64,000 bases of DNA, from NCBI RefSeq assembly GCF_011742925.1, contig NZ_WAEL01000013.1:93722-157721 (forward strand), read 5' to 3'. The notes beneath the pieces are model-generated. The model worked only from the letters and a program-made list of their open reading frames with translations. It had not been told where the DNA came from and made no database searches. Shown piece after piece: positions 36,964 through 46,721 of this stretch. How positions within the stretch are numbered: position 1 is the first letter of the stretch; each line of letters begins with the position of its first letter. The position numbers were made by a program, and so were the translations under genes. The DNA is from Fibrivirga algicola (GTDB lineage: Bacteria; Bacteroidota; Bacteroidia; Cytophagales; Spirosomataceae).

Positions 36964-37533
36964 CTACCGCCCATGCCACCGCCAGCCGACGCCCACCATC
37001 GTAAAAAACGGCTGCATACCTGATTTCGGCAACCACCATTGCCGGATGCTGAGAACCACCGGAGCAAATTCAATTTCGACCCCTGCTTTGGCACCCAACA
37101 GAAATCTGCGGCCCGATGCCACTGTTGCGCAAACTGAATCCGTCATCATATGGCTCGGTGAAGTAGGCAATGTTTCATACGTAGCCAGCGGCTGAACAGA
37201 GCCGCGCACGAAGCGGGTGCGATACGCATTACGCCATAGGTTAAACTCGTATCCCCAGCCTATGCTGAATTGCCGGAGCTGCCCTGCCGAGGTTATGTCT
37301 GTTCCGACTATTGGTTTCTGCATATAGCTGGTCGTCACCTTCCAGGCGTTGTACTGCCGGTTGTAGCGACCGGTCGAGAGCAGGCCCACGAAGCCTACCG
37401 GATTCCAGGCCGACAAGCCATCGACCACGCCCCCCTGTATCTCTACAAAACGCTGCCCTTTAAGGTGTGTCTGGGCGTGAGTTCCACCCGAAAGCAGGCA
37501 GGTGAACAACAGCAAAAGCATTGATTTTTTCAT
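36964..37533 (-). CDS. traO: Conjugal transfer protein TraO (CTnDOT-like)
   Basis: A 189-aa protein with a signal peptide (MKKSMLLLLFTCLLSGGTHAQ) and a beta-rich, aromatic-terminated body typical of the small outer-membrane-type TraO proteins at the end of Bacteroidetes tra operons (RGQRFVEIQGG near the mature N-terminus, ending MVGVGWRW). It follows traN by 2 nt. Family assignment is by position and pattern; its role in the outer part of the mating pore is inferred. Confidence 0.65.
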   Translation of the reverse strand: MKKSMLLLLFTCLLSGGTHAQTHLKGQRFVEIQGGVVDGLSAWNPVGFVGLLSTGRYNRQYNAWKVTTSYMQKPIVGTDITSAGQLRQFSIGWGYEFNLWRNAYRTRFVRGSVQPLATYETLPTSPSHMMTDSVCATVASGRRFLLGAKAGVEIEFAPVVLSIRQWWLPKSGMQPFFTMVGVGWRWHGR

Positions 37534-37535
37534 GG

Positions 37536-38714
37536 TCAGAAGGGTTTGGCTAAGAGTAATACGTCGGCTTCCACCTGAAAGCGCAGGTGGCGACCTCCCT
37601 GCTTTTCATATAGTTCAATCTCCATCACTTTGTCTTCGGTGAGCGTCGTCATGGGTAGGGCGTACACCACCTGCTGCTCCGTTTTGGCCCGGAGTAATTT
37701 CGGTTCGACCGGATAGCGGCCGTAGGGTTTTAACTCGACTTCCTGAGCCGCCATGCGCTTGAGCTTCTCTTTGTCGCGGACGTAGAACTTCATAAAATCA
37801 ACCTCGTAGTCAAGCTGACTGTCGTTGCGGAGGTTGAATTGCAGGTACATCACTTTGTCGGCTACGTAGATGCCCGTCAGTAGGTTGGTGAGCCGCATCG
37901 AAGAGGCTCCGATGTTGCGCATGAACGGCTTGCGCTCCAGCACTCGCTCACAATGATTCAGTAAGTCGGCCTCTGCCACCGGTAGCCCATCCGTTGCCGA
38001 TACGGACTGCACGAACGTAATGGCCGCAGCCCGGTTGATGCCCAACGACCGGCTGGTGTAATCGTCGGCTGTGACGTTGTTGGCCATGTTGATGTTCAGG
38101 ATTTCAGGCTCTTCCTGGTAGCGGATCAGGAACGAGAAAAACCCGCCGTCCTCGGTAATCACGGTCATATTGGTTTCTTTTCCCGAATCGGCCTGACAGA
38201 ATATCGTCGCTTTCGGATTGGCTTTCACGCGCAGGACGTTCGTCACGGTTTCCGGAATCTGCGCCAGAACGTAGTCGGTGCCGGCATCGAACTCTCTGAT
38301 CTTCGTCGGAAAGATAATGTGGGTGGTTTTTCGGTCGGAAATGCCGAGCGGGTACGATCCTTTCACTGCTGCCCGGTCGATAGGCAGCAGATACGGTTTT
38401 TCTCGAACTCGTTCAACCAATTCGGGATTGGCCACCCGAACCGGTGTAGCGACTTTGAGTGCAGGGACGGGGGGCGATTGATTCGCCTTAGTATCCTCGG
38501 CACTCGTTGGAGGAACGGCCTTTGTCTTCGTGGCTACAAGCAGTGCCAACGTACCTGGGGCTTTCGACGTAGTAGCCAACAGGGGAAGGGTTTTGCCCGC
38601 AACCGGTTTGACCGGGGTCTGAAGGCGGGCACCTTTCCTGGCTTGTCTGGGTGTTTGGCTTACGGCCAGTAAGGGCGTAAAGGCAATGAAAAAGAGTAAG
38701 AAAGGGCGTTTCAT
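37536..38714 (-). CDS. traN: Conjugal transfer protein TraN (VirB9-like, DUF4138)
   Basis: A 392-aa periplasmic/outer-membrane pore subunit. Signal peptide (residues about 1-19), a low-complexity linker, and then the TraN body: KTTHIIFPTKIREFDAGTDYV followed by LRVKANPKATIFCQ and the ILNINMANNV segment are characteristic of the DUF4138 family. Length is in the usual range, somewhat extended at the N-terminus. It sits between traM and traO as in CTnDOT. Confidence 0.85.
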   Translation of the reverse strand: MKRPFLLFFIAFTPLLAVSQTPRQARKGARLQTPVKPVAGKTLPLLATTSKAPGTLALLVATKTKAVPPTSAEDTKANQSPPVPALKVATPVRVANPELVERVREKPYLLPIDRAAVKGSYPLGISDRKTTHIIFPTKIREFDAGTDYVLAQIPETVTNVLRVKANPKATIFCQADSGKETNMTVITEDGGFFSFLIRYQEEPEILNINMANNVTADDYTSRSLGINRAAAITFVQSVSATDGLPVAEADLLNHCERVLERKPFMRNIGASSMRLTNLLTGIYVADKVMYLQFNLRNDSQLDYEVDFMKFYVRDKEKLKRMAAQEVELKPYGRYPVEPKLLRAKTEQQVVYALPMTTLTEDKVMEIELYEKQGGRHLRFQVEADVLLLAKPF

Positions 38715-38735
38715 GAATACGGTTGTGTTGAATCG

Positions 38736-40262
38736 TTAATGGGAATAGCCAGCAGTGGCCTGCTCGGCTCGAAGAAAAATGCGGTAGTTGGGTTTGACCG
38801 TTACCTTAACGGCCGTCAGTTTGGACTGCACCAGCGAGCGAATGCCCTGAAAGGCGGTGTTGGTCACCTGCATAGCCAACTGACTGCCCACCTGCTGCCC
38901 GAATGAGCCTTGCGGCACGAAGTAGTAGGGCGACGAAACAGCCTGACCCGCCGAGGTTCCCAGGCCCTGCGCCACCCGGTTCTTATCGGCCAGTTTTGGC
39001 ACAGAAAGGCCCGCACGGCCATCTAAGTCGTAGGCTGTGAGCCGAACAGGATAGATGTCGCTACCCAGCCGCACACTCGTTACCGTAACGTTTACGCGGT
39101 CGGCACTGATGCTGCACGTACCTGCCAGCAACGTATGAGCCGGAAGTTTTACCAATGCACCGTTCAGACGAAGAGTGGTCTCTTCGAGCAGGCGTAGGTT
39201 CAGCGTACTACCGTTCTGCACCGTAACAGCGTCGCCATCGCCGTGCACCACAGCAGGAATGGATGAAGCCGTTGGCGAAGGGTTGGCCGCTGACTTTGCC
39301 ACCGTCGTCGATAGTCCATAAAAGCCCGCGTTACTTAAATTCATTGCCTTTCGTTCTGGTGCGCCAGTTGATCGAATAGATAAAGCGGGTTCCGTAGCTA
39401 CGTCCTCCTGATCAGCAGTGCCTTCCTCAGCCGCGATTTCCCGCTTGAACAGGGTGCGGTAGGAGGGAGGCAACTCCCCGCCGTACTTTGCTTTCAATTC
39501 CCGATACTCATTTAGGTGCAGTGGCTCCGTAGCGGAGGGCAGGCCATTGCCCGATGTTCCGGTGGTCATTCGCTGGTTGGCCCGATCAATTTGCCGCAGC
39601 AGCACGTCGGCGGTTTGCTGGTCGAGGTCGCGTTGTCGTTTGGCTGTACGCTCTTCGGCCAGTTGCTCCCGGCCTTTGGCTGAGCGGTGCATAGTTCGAT
39701 AGATCACATCCCGCTCAGCCTGCTGATGGTCGAATTGCCGCTTCAATTGGTTGTGTTGGGCTGATTTACGCTCCGTAGCTGTCAGGTACGGCTGTGTAGT
39801 CTGACCCGCCTGTTTACGAATGGCATTTATATCGGCATCGGTCAGCATTTCATTGGTGGCCCGTGTCATCGAGGGGTCTTTGCCCGTCAGCAGTTGGGTA
39901 CCCGCTGCCGCCTGCCGGTCGATGGCCGATGATTGGGTCGGATTGAGCGTACCTGCATCAAAGCCGTACTTGTCGTACTTCTCTTTGGCATCGAGGTTGT
40001 GTGGCCGGGCTTCCGGGGGAGCCAACGCCGAGGCTCCACCGTCGGGTGTTTGGGCGGTTTGGTTGGCTGTATCGGAGGAGATAAAGCTACCCATAAAACC
40101 AAAAATAGCTACGCCGAGTAGGAAGGCAAACCCGCCGAAAAGCAGCAAAATCTGCTTGCGGCCTATCTTGCCTTTTTGAACCGTTTCGCTCCCCGGCGCG
40201 GGTTGTTCCTCAATCGGTGTATCAAAAAAAGGGTTGTTCTGCGGTTGTTCAAGTGGGTTCAT
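38736..40262 (-). CDS. traM: Conjugal transfer protein TraM (VirB10-like)
   Basis: A 508-aa inner-membrane-anchored protein. One transmembrane helix (residues about 33-55, LLLFGGFAFLLGVAIFGFM) is followed by a long Q/R/A-rich periplasmic stalk and a C-terminal beta domain (about 330-500: VQNGSTLNLRLLEETTLRLN, then LPAHTLLAGTCSISADRVNV), the TraM plan. Ends in the same order TraK-L-M-N as CTnDOT. Start overlaps the small gene upstream by 4 nt. Confidence 0.85.
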   Translation of the reverse strand: MNPLEQPQNNPFFDTPIEEQPAPGSETVQKGKIGRKQILLLFGGFAFLLGVAIFGFMGSFISSDTANQTAQTPDGGASALAPPEARPHNLDAKEKYDKYGFDAGTLNPTQSSAIDRQAAAGTQLLTGKDPSMTRATNEMLTDADINAIRKQAGQTTQPYLTATERKSAQHNQLKRQFDHQQAERDVIYRTMHRSAKGREQLAEERTAKRQRDLDQQTADVLLRQIDRANQRMTTGTSGNGLPSATEPLHLNEYRELKAKYGGELPPSYRTLFKREIAAEEGTADQEDVATEPALSIRSTGAPERKAMNLSNAGFYGLSTTVAKSAANPSPTASSIPAVVHGDGDAVTVQNGSTLNLRLLEETTLRLNGALVKLPAHTLLAGTCSISADRVNVTVTSVRLGSDIYPVRLTAYDLDGRAGLSVPKLADKNRVAQGLGTSAGQAVSSPYYFVPQGSFGQQVGSQLAMQVTNTAFQGIRSLVQSKLTAVKVTVKPNYRIFLRAEQATAGYSH

Positions 40263-40498
40263 TGCGTCAGTAAGGCAATAAAATAGAGTAGAAAAAAAGC
40301 TCCCAGGGCTGCGAGAAGTGCGTTTCTGGTCCCAAATCCGATGCGGTGCTGGCCCTGATTGAGTGTACTGGCTAACCTACGTTCCATCCGGGTCAGATAG
40401 TCTGCCATCAGCTTGCCGAATCGGAAGGCGGGATGATCCTGGGTACGTTCACCCAGCTCCGGCTGGCGGGGACGATCAGTAAATCCAAACAGGCCCAT
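40259..40498 (-). CDS. Small membrane protein in TraL position
   Basis: A 79-aa protein from ATG 40498 with one C-terminal membrane helix (about residues 57-77, ALLAALGAFFLLYFIALL). It sits between traK and traM like TraL of CTnDOT. The stop of traK (40500) comes one base before this start. Sequence similarity to TraL cannot be judged by eye. Confidence 0.6.
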   Translation of the reverse strand: MGLFGFTDRPRQPELGERTQDHPAFRFGKLMADYLTRMERRLASTLNQGQHRIGFGTRNALLAALGAFFLLYFIALLTQ

Positions 40499-40499
40499 C

Positions 40500-41114
40500 T
40501 TATTTGCTGTATTCCTGCGTAACGCGCGATGACAGAATGTGGAAGTCACGCATGAGCAGTCCGTTGGGGGAGTTGTCGCTCCGGTTCACGTCCACCAAGT
40601 TAGTTTGTGTAACTAAGCTCCGATGTACAATAGCCGTTGCCCGTTCCTGCACCAGCCGGGCGTAGGTAATGGCCCGGTAAGGATAATGGCGCAGGTCGGC
40701 CACCACGGAGTCGATTTGCACCCGTTGCGTTACGTTACCCTGCACCATATCGCGGTAGAAATTCTGCTCAGCGAGGTTGTTGTACAGCCGCTTAGCCGAT
40801 TCGTCGCACAGGAACATGGCCCGGCGGATGTTGTCATCGATAGATTTCGGATCAGGCGAAACCGTAAAAAATAGTTCGTGAAACCGCCCGACGTGGTGGC
40901 GTAATTCTGCCGGGCGGTTGTCGGTCACGCTGCCGCACGTCACCTGAATGGCTTCGCCCCGGTTGACGAGGTAAATCCGTTTGCTGAACTCGTTGCTGTA
41001 CTTGAACGCCAGCCCCACGGCGGTAAGGGCCACGACTAAGCTGAACCCGAAGGCCGCTATCAGCAGCCATCGCCCCCGCTGAAAGTCTTTTTCCAATTGC
41101 AGTAGCTCTTTCAT
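40500..41114 (-). CDS. traK: Conjugal transfer protein TraK (VirB8-like)
   Basis: A 204-aa bitopic inner-membrane protein: short cytoplasmic N-terminus (LLQLEKDFQRGRWLL), one helix (residues about 18-38) and a periplasmic domain with the TraK features HVGRFHELFFTVSPD and AKRLYNNLAEQNFYRDMVQG. The N-terminal start overlaps the small gene before it. Forms part of the inner-membrane ring of the mating channel. Confidence 0.85.
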   Translation of the reverse strand: MKELLQLEKDFQRGRWLLIAAFGFSLVVALTAVGLAFKYSNEFSKRIYLVNRGEAIQVTCGSVTDNRPAELRHHVGRFHELFFTVSPDPKSIDDNIRRAMFLCDESAKRLYNNLAEQNFYRDMVQGNVTQRVQIDSVVADLRHYPYRAITYARLVQERATAIVHRSLVTQTNLVDVNRSDNSPNGLLMRDFHILSSRVTQEYSK

Positions 41115-41350
41115 CGGTAGGGCTGGTAAGGGCTGAATTTGGTAATGAGGGGGATACTTCGTTCGTCGTAGATGGAAACAGCGGCCCCTTTGTGGTGAAA
41201 CACATAGGTGTACTGCGTCGCCTGACGGTAGCGGCTAAAGCTCCAGACGATGCTCCAGGTAACCAGAAGGGCTAGCATGAGCAGACTGCCCACGCACAGC
41301 CAGGTTACGTGTTTGTGCTTGACCAACAGGTTGTTTTGATGGTAGTTCAT
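41111..41350 (-). CDS. Small membrane protein between traJ and traK
   Basis: A 79-aa protein starting at ATG 41350, with a single membrane helix (CVGSLLMLALLVTWSIVW). Its stop overlaps the traK start, so it is translated in the operon. Not recognised; CTnDOT lacks an obvious counterpart here, so this may be a lineage-specific pore subunit. Confidence 0.55.
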   Translation of the reverse strand: MNYHQNNLLVKHKHVTWLCVGSLLMLALLVTWSIVWSFSRYRQATQYTYVFHHKGAAVSIYDERSIPLITKFSPYQPYR

Positions 41351-41366
41351 CGGGTTATGTTTTATA

Positions 41367-41430
41367 AAAGGCAATGAATTAGAGTCGAGAAGTCAAGGCT
41401 CTGTATAGCCTAAAGGCAATGAATTAGAGT
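41367..41430. repeat. 19-nt direct repeat flanking the traJ end
   Basis: AAAGGCAATGAATTAGAGT occurs at 41367-41385 and again at 41412-41430, 45 nt apart. The second copy overlaps the traJ stop codon. It looks like the remnant of a short tandem duplication of the traJ 3' end. Confidence 0.85.
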
Positions 41431-42707
41431 TGATTTTTCTTTGTTGGGTAAGTCTTCCGGTAGGCTCCGACGGTGACCCCGTGAGTAGCCGCGACCGCAC
41501 CGGCACCCGTCCCGATGACGGCCCCGGCCACGCCCCCCGCAAACCCTTTTACACCCCGGCCAAAAACACTTCCGCCTGACGAAGCCCCCGCTCGTGCGCC
41601 ACGTGCCATACCCCCGGCGACGTGCGCTGCCATCGTAAAAGGGGAGCGGGCCACGCCAGCCGCCATATTGCCACCAAGCCGCGCTACGTTGGTGACGCTA
41701 TTACCGACGCGGGCAGCCACCGAATGGCCAGCCGCTTTGAGCGGTCTGGTTACCGGGGATGCGACTATACCAGCTCCTGACCTGGCTAAACTGGTAGCTC
41801 CCTGCACCATCGCGCCGACTCCACCCACCGTCACCAGCATGTTTGTCATGGACGGTACCTGACAATAGCCAATCAAACACATCACCAGAATGCCGATAAA
41901 GGCCAGGCCCATGTACTCCGGCGTGTGCGCTTCGGCACCGCCCGCGTTGCCCAACACGATGGTTTTGGGGTCGTAGTAGCTCAGGTATTTGAGCGTAACC
42001 TTGAACGCAATGGAGGAATAAATAGCCGCCACGGTGGGGAGCAGTGTGTAGTTGATGTACTTACCGAACCACTCCGCGATGTTGTTGCTCATGCCGGGAA
42101 ATACAGCCAGCGCGATGGCAATCGGCGCGCCCATCCGTAACACCAGCCGGTAGGTGAACGAGATGAGAAACAGGATGCACTCGGCCAGTTGCATCAGGGC
42201 CAGCAGGATGTCCTGCGTGTAGGACAGCAACTCGTATTTGAACTTCTCGGAGTACTCCGCAAAGCTCAGTTTCAGACTCGACCCGAATGCGTCAGGGTCG
42301 AAAGAGGGGTCTACTTGCCGGAAAAGTTCAGGGTGTTCACCAATTTCCTGCCACTTAGCATCGACGGTCTGTTGAAGTAGCTTGGTTTGCTCGGCAATCT
42401 TGTCGTAGAGGGTACCGTTTTGCCGCTCCACGGCGGTGCGGATGCTCTCTCCCAATTTGTCGATACCGTTGCAGATGCGGGGCGAAAGACCAATGAGCAC
42501 CATAAGCATGAATGGGCGCAGATAGGGGAAGAAGTCAATCGACTCCGAGCGCATGACTTGGGGAACCAGCCGTGAGAAGATATAAACGAGGGCACCAATA
42601 CCGGCTACGGCCCTGATTTTGGACTCGATTAGAGCCGTAATGTCCATCGTCGAGGCCGTCATGTCGGCGTAAAGACCCAGCAGTGTTTTGTACGCGTCGA
42701 ATAGCAT
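41424..42707 (-). CDS. traJ: Conjugal transfer protein TraJ (VirB6-like)
   Basis: A 427-aa polytopic membrane protein. Several hydrophobic helices (about residues 30-50, 65-80, 165-235, 275-295) fit the TraJ family. The C-terminal 110 residues are Gly/Ala/Arg-rich and low in complexity (GGMARGARAGASSGGSVFG). Lies between traI and traK as in CTnDOT. Forms the inner-membrane part of the channel. Confidence 0.85.
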   Translation of the reverse strand: MLFDAYKTLLGLYADMTASTMDITALIESKIRAVAGIGALVYIFSRLVPQVMRSESIDFFPYLRPFMLMVLIGLSPRICNGIDKLGESIRTAVERQNGTLYDKIAEQTKLLQQTVDAKWQEIGEHPELFRQVDPSFDPDAFGSSLKLSFAEYSEKFKYELLSYTQDILLALMQLAECILFLISFTYRLVLRMGAPIAIALAVFPGMSNNIAEWFGKYINYTLLPTVAAIYSSIAFKVTLKYLSYYDPKTIVLGNAGGAEAHTPEYMGLAFIGILVMCLIGYCQVPSMTNMLVTVGGVGAMVQGATSLARSGAGIVASPVTRPLKAAGHSVAARVGNSVTNVARLGGNMAAGVARSPFTMAAHVAGGMARGARAGASSGGSVFGRGVKGFAGGVAGAVIGTGAGAVAATHGVTVGAYRKTYPTKKNQL

Positions 42708-42752
42708 AAGATGTAAGTGAATTGGTACGTCGGTAGATTGATAATGAGATGC

Positions 42753-43757
42753 TTAACCTCCGCTGCTATTCATCTTTTCCTGACACTCTCGCTGGATGGC
42801 GGCTCGTTTGTCTGCGGCTATTTGTCTGCCGCGAATCCGTACCAGAATGCCAAACTCCTCGTCGGAGATGATATGCCCGTCGTATGGGTCAACGTACCCA
42901 TTTGGCTTGCCTTTCTTGTCAGGGTCAAAGTAGGGCGGATACAGAAACTTCATCTCCGCGAACGCCTGTTGCTCGCCCTGTAAGTCGGCAATCTGAAGCC
43001 GATCCTGGCACTCCTGCATCAAGGCTGTTTTCCGGTCAATCTCGGCTTGCTTCTGCCGTTGTTGCTGCGCGATGGTTTCCTCGTCGAGGGCCGACTTGCT
43101 GCGGTCGGTGTAGTCATCGTCATAACCCTTCTCGCCCAGCATGAACTGTACTTCCCCGTAGCTGCCCTGTTTATTTAGCGTTGGTTCTGCCATTGCGTAC
43201 AGGCGGCTGGTCATCAGCCAGTCTTTTTGTGAACGTACCCGGCGCAGCGACAGACCACGTACCTTGTAGTAGTAGTTGTTCACCAGTCCTTGAAACTTCT
43301 TGGCACTTTCGTAGGCCCGGAAAATCCACTCAATTCGGCCCTGATCGTTTATCTCAAAGAGGTTCTGCGACGACCCCTGCCGCATGTCTTTCAGAATGTC
43401 GTTGGCCTGAGTACCCATTGCACTCAGGTCGTCGGCAATTAGCGAGTACTCTGCCGGGTAGATATGCCCGTCCTTGCTGATGACAGTCGAGATGCTTTGC
43501 AGTGTCCAAGTAGTCTGCTGCACCGTCTGAATCAGTTGTTGACCCCGGTGGTAGCTCTGCACGGCCCCCTTGACCTTCTTCAACTTCTCAATGGCATCGA
43601 CCATTGTTTTGAAGGAGGGTTTCTGAATTAGCGACATCAGGTTCGATACCGCCGTGTGGATAGGGTCGCTCACCACAAACTGAGCCTGAAGGGCGGGCGG
43701 TGTCAGGCACAGGCAAAGCAGTAGCCCGGCCACCCGCATAAGTCGGTTGGTTTGCAT
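42753..43757 (-). CDS. traI: Conjugal transfer protein TraI (DUF4141-like)
   Basis: A 334-aa secreted protein with signal peptide (LLLCLCLTPPALQAQ), then a helical region (MVDAIEKLKKVKGAVQSYHR, VQQTTWTLQSISTVISKDG) in the manner of VirB5/TrbJ-type pilus-associated TraI proteins of Bacteroidetes, and a Gln/Arg-rich C-terminal part longer than usual. Position traG-traI-traJ matches CTnDOT apart from a missing traH. The assignment rests mainly on position. Confidence 0.65.
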   Translation of the reverse strand: MQTNRLMRVAGLLLCLCLTPPALQAQFVVSDPIHTAVSNLMSLIQKPSFKTMVDAIEKLKKVKGAVQSYHRGQQLIQTVQQTTWTLQSISTVISKDGHIYPAEYSLIADDLSAMGTQANDILKDMRQGSSQNLFEINDQGRIEWIFRAYESAKKFQGLVNNYYYKVRGLSLRRVRSQKDWLMTSRLYAMAEPTLNKQGSYGEVQFMLGEKGYDDDYTDRSKSALDEETIAQQQRQKQAEIDRKTALMQECQDRLQIADLQGEQQAFAEMKFLYPPYFDPDKKGKPNGYVDPYDGHIISDEEFGILVRIRGRQIAADKRAAIQRECQEKMNSSGG

Positions 43758-43797
43758 CGGTTGGTTTGTTGTTAGGAATGCGTTAGTCTGTTCGGGG

Positions 43798-46386
43798 CTA
43801 CGGCTTCGAGTAGTTCGTGTCCCCGTTTATGGCCTTGGGTGCTCGTCCGTTGGGGTGAAGCACCGGTACGCCCTGCGCGTTAACGGGGAGGTAGCCGCCA
43901 GCCCGTTCGCCCCGCGCCCAGCCCTTTACCGCCGACTCTAAATCATTGCCGTAAGACTCTTTGGCCAGTTCGTTAATCTGTTCCACCTCCGACCGCTCGG
44001 TGGTGAACGTACCGTAGGCGGTGCGGCTGACTTCCAGCCCGTACACCTTGCAGTAGTCGCCAAGCAGCAGGGCCAGATCATTGTAAGGCGGGCGATTTGG
44101 GTCTTTGCCTTTGTTGATGCTCAGTATGATATCCGCCTGTTTTTCCGACAACGACAGTATTTGCATGATTTCAGGGAACCGCTTTTCGTAGTTCTGATGG
44201 TCGAGCAGAAACTTGATGGGAGAGTTGTTGATAATAGCATCCTTTACAATGGGATTGCCCACCAGATCGTCCACTTCCTGCGTAACCACGCCGAGCGAAC
44301 CCAGGTGCTTCCGTACCGTTTTGGAGCACCAACGGAGGAAGTGCGCAAAGTTTTCTTTCGCCAACGCTTTCCACGCTTCCTCGATGATAAGCATCTTTAA
44401 CACCCCCTTCACGCTGAACAGCTTACGCACGTAGGTGTTCATAATCATGATGGTCGTGATGGGAAACAAAACGGGGTGGTCTTTGATGTTATCCAGTTCG
44501 TACACCACGAAGGGCAGCTCCATCAGGTCGATGTTACGGCGGGAGTTCAGCAGATAGCCATACTGGTTATCGGCGTGGAACGGGCGGAGTACGTACAGGA
44601 AATTGTTTAGGTTAAACTCCCGTTCCGACCCCATATTCCGGGCAAAAATGGCCGGGTAAGTATCCCGCGTGAATTCGTAGAAGCTGTCAAAGCAGGTGAA
44701 GGGGTTCTCCTCCGCATCCCGCGCCCGGCGCATGGCCCCGTAGTACTCATGCACGATGTTGGCAATGGTTACCTCTTCGGCTTTGGTTGCGGGTTCGCCG
44801 TCTTTCTTCCAGAGTGCCATCAGCAGGTTAGCCAGCGCGTCCTTTGTCTCCTCGTCAGGGTCCAGATCCCGGCTGTAAAAGGGGTTGAACTCAATCGGGT
44901 TGTCGGGTTCGTAGGTGACGTACCGCCCACCCATGAGCGCACAGAGCCGTTTGTAGGAGCCACCCACGTCGACCAGGCTAATGTGCATCCCGTGACTGAG
45001 CAGGTAAAACACCATGTTGTTCATGGTGAATGACTTACCTGACCCCGACGGGCCGACGACCATAAAGTTGCGGTTGGCAATAATACCCCGCTCCATCGGC
45101 CCGAAGAAGGGGTCTACCATACACGGGCGACCAAAGCGGTCGGTGAGCAGCAGGCCGTTCTTGCAGAAGAAATCATCTCGATAATTGGTCTCCGTGTTCC
45201 AGAGCGCGGTGGCCTCTTCCAGAAAGCAGGTCGCTAAGTTATCCGCCCCAATCTCGGCGATGTTGCCGGGGATGCACGACCAGAACAGCGTTTCCGCGTC
45301 GTGGCTGGCCAGTTTCGGCTTAAAGCCCAGTTTCGATATAGCCGCAGCAGCCTGGGACCGGTAGGTATCGGCCACGTCGGGATCGCGGTGAAACACCAGT
45401 ACGTTGTAGTGCGCCCGCACCACCCGCCGGTTGCGGTCTTTAACCTCGTCCATAAACGCATCCTTTGAGCGGATACTCACCTCGTTCTCTTTCGACCAGG
45501 CCGCAAACGAGGTATGCCGCTTTACTTCCTTCACCAGTTGATTCGTCAGCGCGTGGCCGTCCTCGACGAGCAACACCTGATTGTAGACGTGGTTGAAAGG
45601 CAACAACATACCCAGCGCCGAGCCGGTCGAAATGGGAAAGTGGCTACTGTCGGTGGAGAACTGCTCCAGCCAGGCAGAATTATATACCTCGTTGGGGAAG
45701 TCGTCCAACTCCGACAGCGTGTAGGTATAGGTACGTTGCCCGGCTACGGTCAGCCCGTCCGTCAGGTCGATGTCGTGCAGCGTCGGGTCATCCAGTGACA
45801 GCGAAAAGTAGCGTTGGAATAGCCCGGTTTGTTCGCCGTTGTCGAGTAGTTCGGTGGGCGTAAGCCGGTGCAGTTTCATCTTACCTGAGTCCTGCACGAT
45901 GGCCGCGAACTGGTTCATTACGTCGCCAAACTCCGCCCAGGTACGGCTCTCCTGTATCTCCTTCGGCACAAGATGCCGCTTCAGCAGCGACGATTGCCCG
46001 CTGGTACGTTTGAGCGGAGGGATCGCCGGGCGCGTCACGTACAGATAACAACGGTGACGCAGGTAGGGCCGGTCGGCAAAATGCCGCTCGTTTTCCCAGA
46101 CCATGTAGTTAGAGGAGCGCAAAAATTCACTCTCGAACGTAGGTGTATATACGTCTTCAACAAACAGATCCTGTTTATGCACTATGTAGCCCACCGGCAG
46201 CACCTTAGTTGCCCGGATCAGCACGTCGTGCAGCGCGTCGTATTCCGTATCGGATACGGCGAAGATTTCCGGGGCCTGCAACTCAAACGCCATCGTGATG
46301 TCGGCATTCTTGGAAACAATGAATCCTGTTGGCCCGTCGATGCACAGGATGGGGAACAGGTCGGCCAGTGCCTTCTTTTTCTTCAT
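43798..46386 (-). CDS. traG: Conjugal transfer ATPase TraG (VirB4-like)
   Basis: An 862-aa cytoplasmic ATPase that powers pore assembly. Walker A VVGPSGSGKSFTMNN (about residue 442), Walker B MLIIEEAWKAL (about 665) and the following VTQEVDDLVG are typical of the VirB4/TraG class of Bacteroidetes. The N-terminal half is the usual VirB4 N-domain. Length is as expected. The start overlaps the traF stop by 4 nt. Confidence 0.9.
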   Translation of the reverse strand: MKKKKALADLFPILCIDGPTGFIVSKNADITMAFELQAPEIFAVSDTEYDALHDVLIRATKVLPVGYIVHKQDLFVEDVYTPTFESEFLRSSNYMVWENERHFADRPYLRHRCYLYVTRPAIPPLKRTSGQSSLLKRHLVPKEIQESRTWAEFGDVMNQFAAIVQDSGKMKLHRLTPTELLDNGEQTGLFQRYFSLSLDDPTLHDIDLTDGLTVAGQRTYTYTLSELDDFPNEVYNSAWLEQFSTDSSHFPISTGSALGMLLPFNHVYNQVLLVEDGHALTNQLVKEVKRHTSFAAWSKENEVSIRSKDAFMDEVKDRNRRVVRAHYNVLVFHRDPDVADTYRSQAAAAISKLGFKPKLASHDAETLFWSCIPGNIAEIGADNLATCFLEEATALWNTETNYRDDFFCKNGLLLTDRFGRPCMVDPFFGPMERGIIANRNFMVVGPSGSGKSFTMNNMVFYLLSHGMHISLVDVGGSYKRLCALMGGRYVTYEPDNPIEFNPFYSRDLDPDEETKDALANLLMALWKKDGEPATKAEEVTIANIVHEYYGAMRRARDAEENPFTCFDSFYEFTRDTYPAIFARNMGSEREFNLNNFLYVLRPFHADNQYGYLLNSRRNIDLMELPFVVYELDNIKDHPVLFPITTIMIMNTYVRKLFSVKGVLKMLIIEEAWKALAKENFAHFLRWCSKTVRKHLGSLGVVTQEVDDLVGNPIVKDAIINNSPIKFLLDHQNYEKRFPEIMQILSLSEKQADIILSINKGKDPNRPPYNDLALLLGDYCKVYGLEVSRTAYGTFTTERSEVEQINELAKESYGNDLESAVKGWARGERAGGYLPVNAQGVPVLHPNGRAPKAINGDTNYSKP

Positions 46387-46721
46387 CGTGCTTTGCGGGT
46401 TGAGTGCTGGCGTACGGGCACCAGCCGGTTAAACGATTGATACTGGCACACAAACGAGGGTTTGAGCCGCTGCACTTGGTGCTTCACGGCACCCCACCGT
46501 CCGTAGCGGCTTTGCTGGGTGTAACACCAGGTCAATGTTCCCCCCGCTCCCAGTGCCAGTAGCAGGATCGCCAGCAGAATGGGCAGGCCCACAATGTAGC
46601 TGAACAGCGTCAGGAAGACCGAGGCTATCAGCCCTCCGGCTGCGTAATAAAAGTGTTGGCCGCGCAGGCCCCGAAACTCAATTTCGTTATCGACCCCGCG
46701 ATAGATGGAATAAGACTTCAT
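46383..46721 (-). CDS. traF: Conjugal transfer protein TraF (VirB3-like, DUF4133)
   Basis: A 112-aa protein beginning at ATG 46721. The upstream extension in this frame (to 47114) is the traE-like gene read out of frame and is not used. Two adjacent membrane helices (residues about 27-65) and the motif YSIYRGVDNEIEFRGLRGQ followed by YTQQSRYGRWGAVKH are typical of TraF. It overlaps the preceding gene by 4 nt. Confidence 0.85.
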   Translation of the reverse strand: MKSYSIYRGVDNEIEFRGLRGQHFYYAAGGLIASVFLTLFSYIVGLPILLAILLLALGAGGTLTWCYTQQSRYGRWGAVKHQVQRLKPSFVCQYQSFNRLVPVRQHSTRKAR

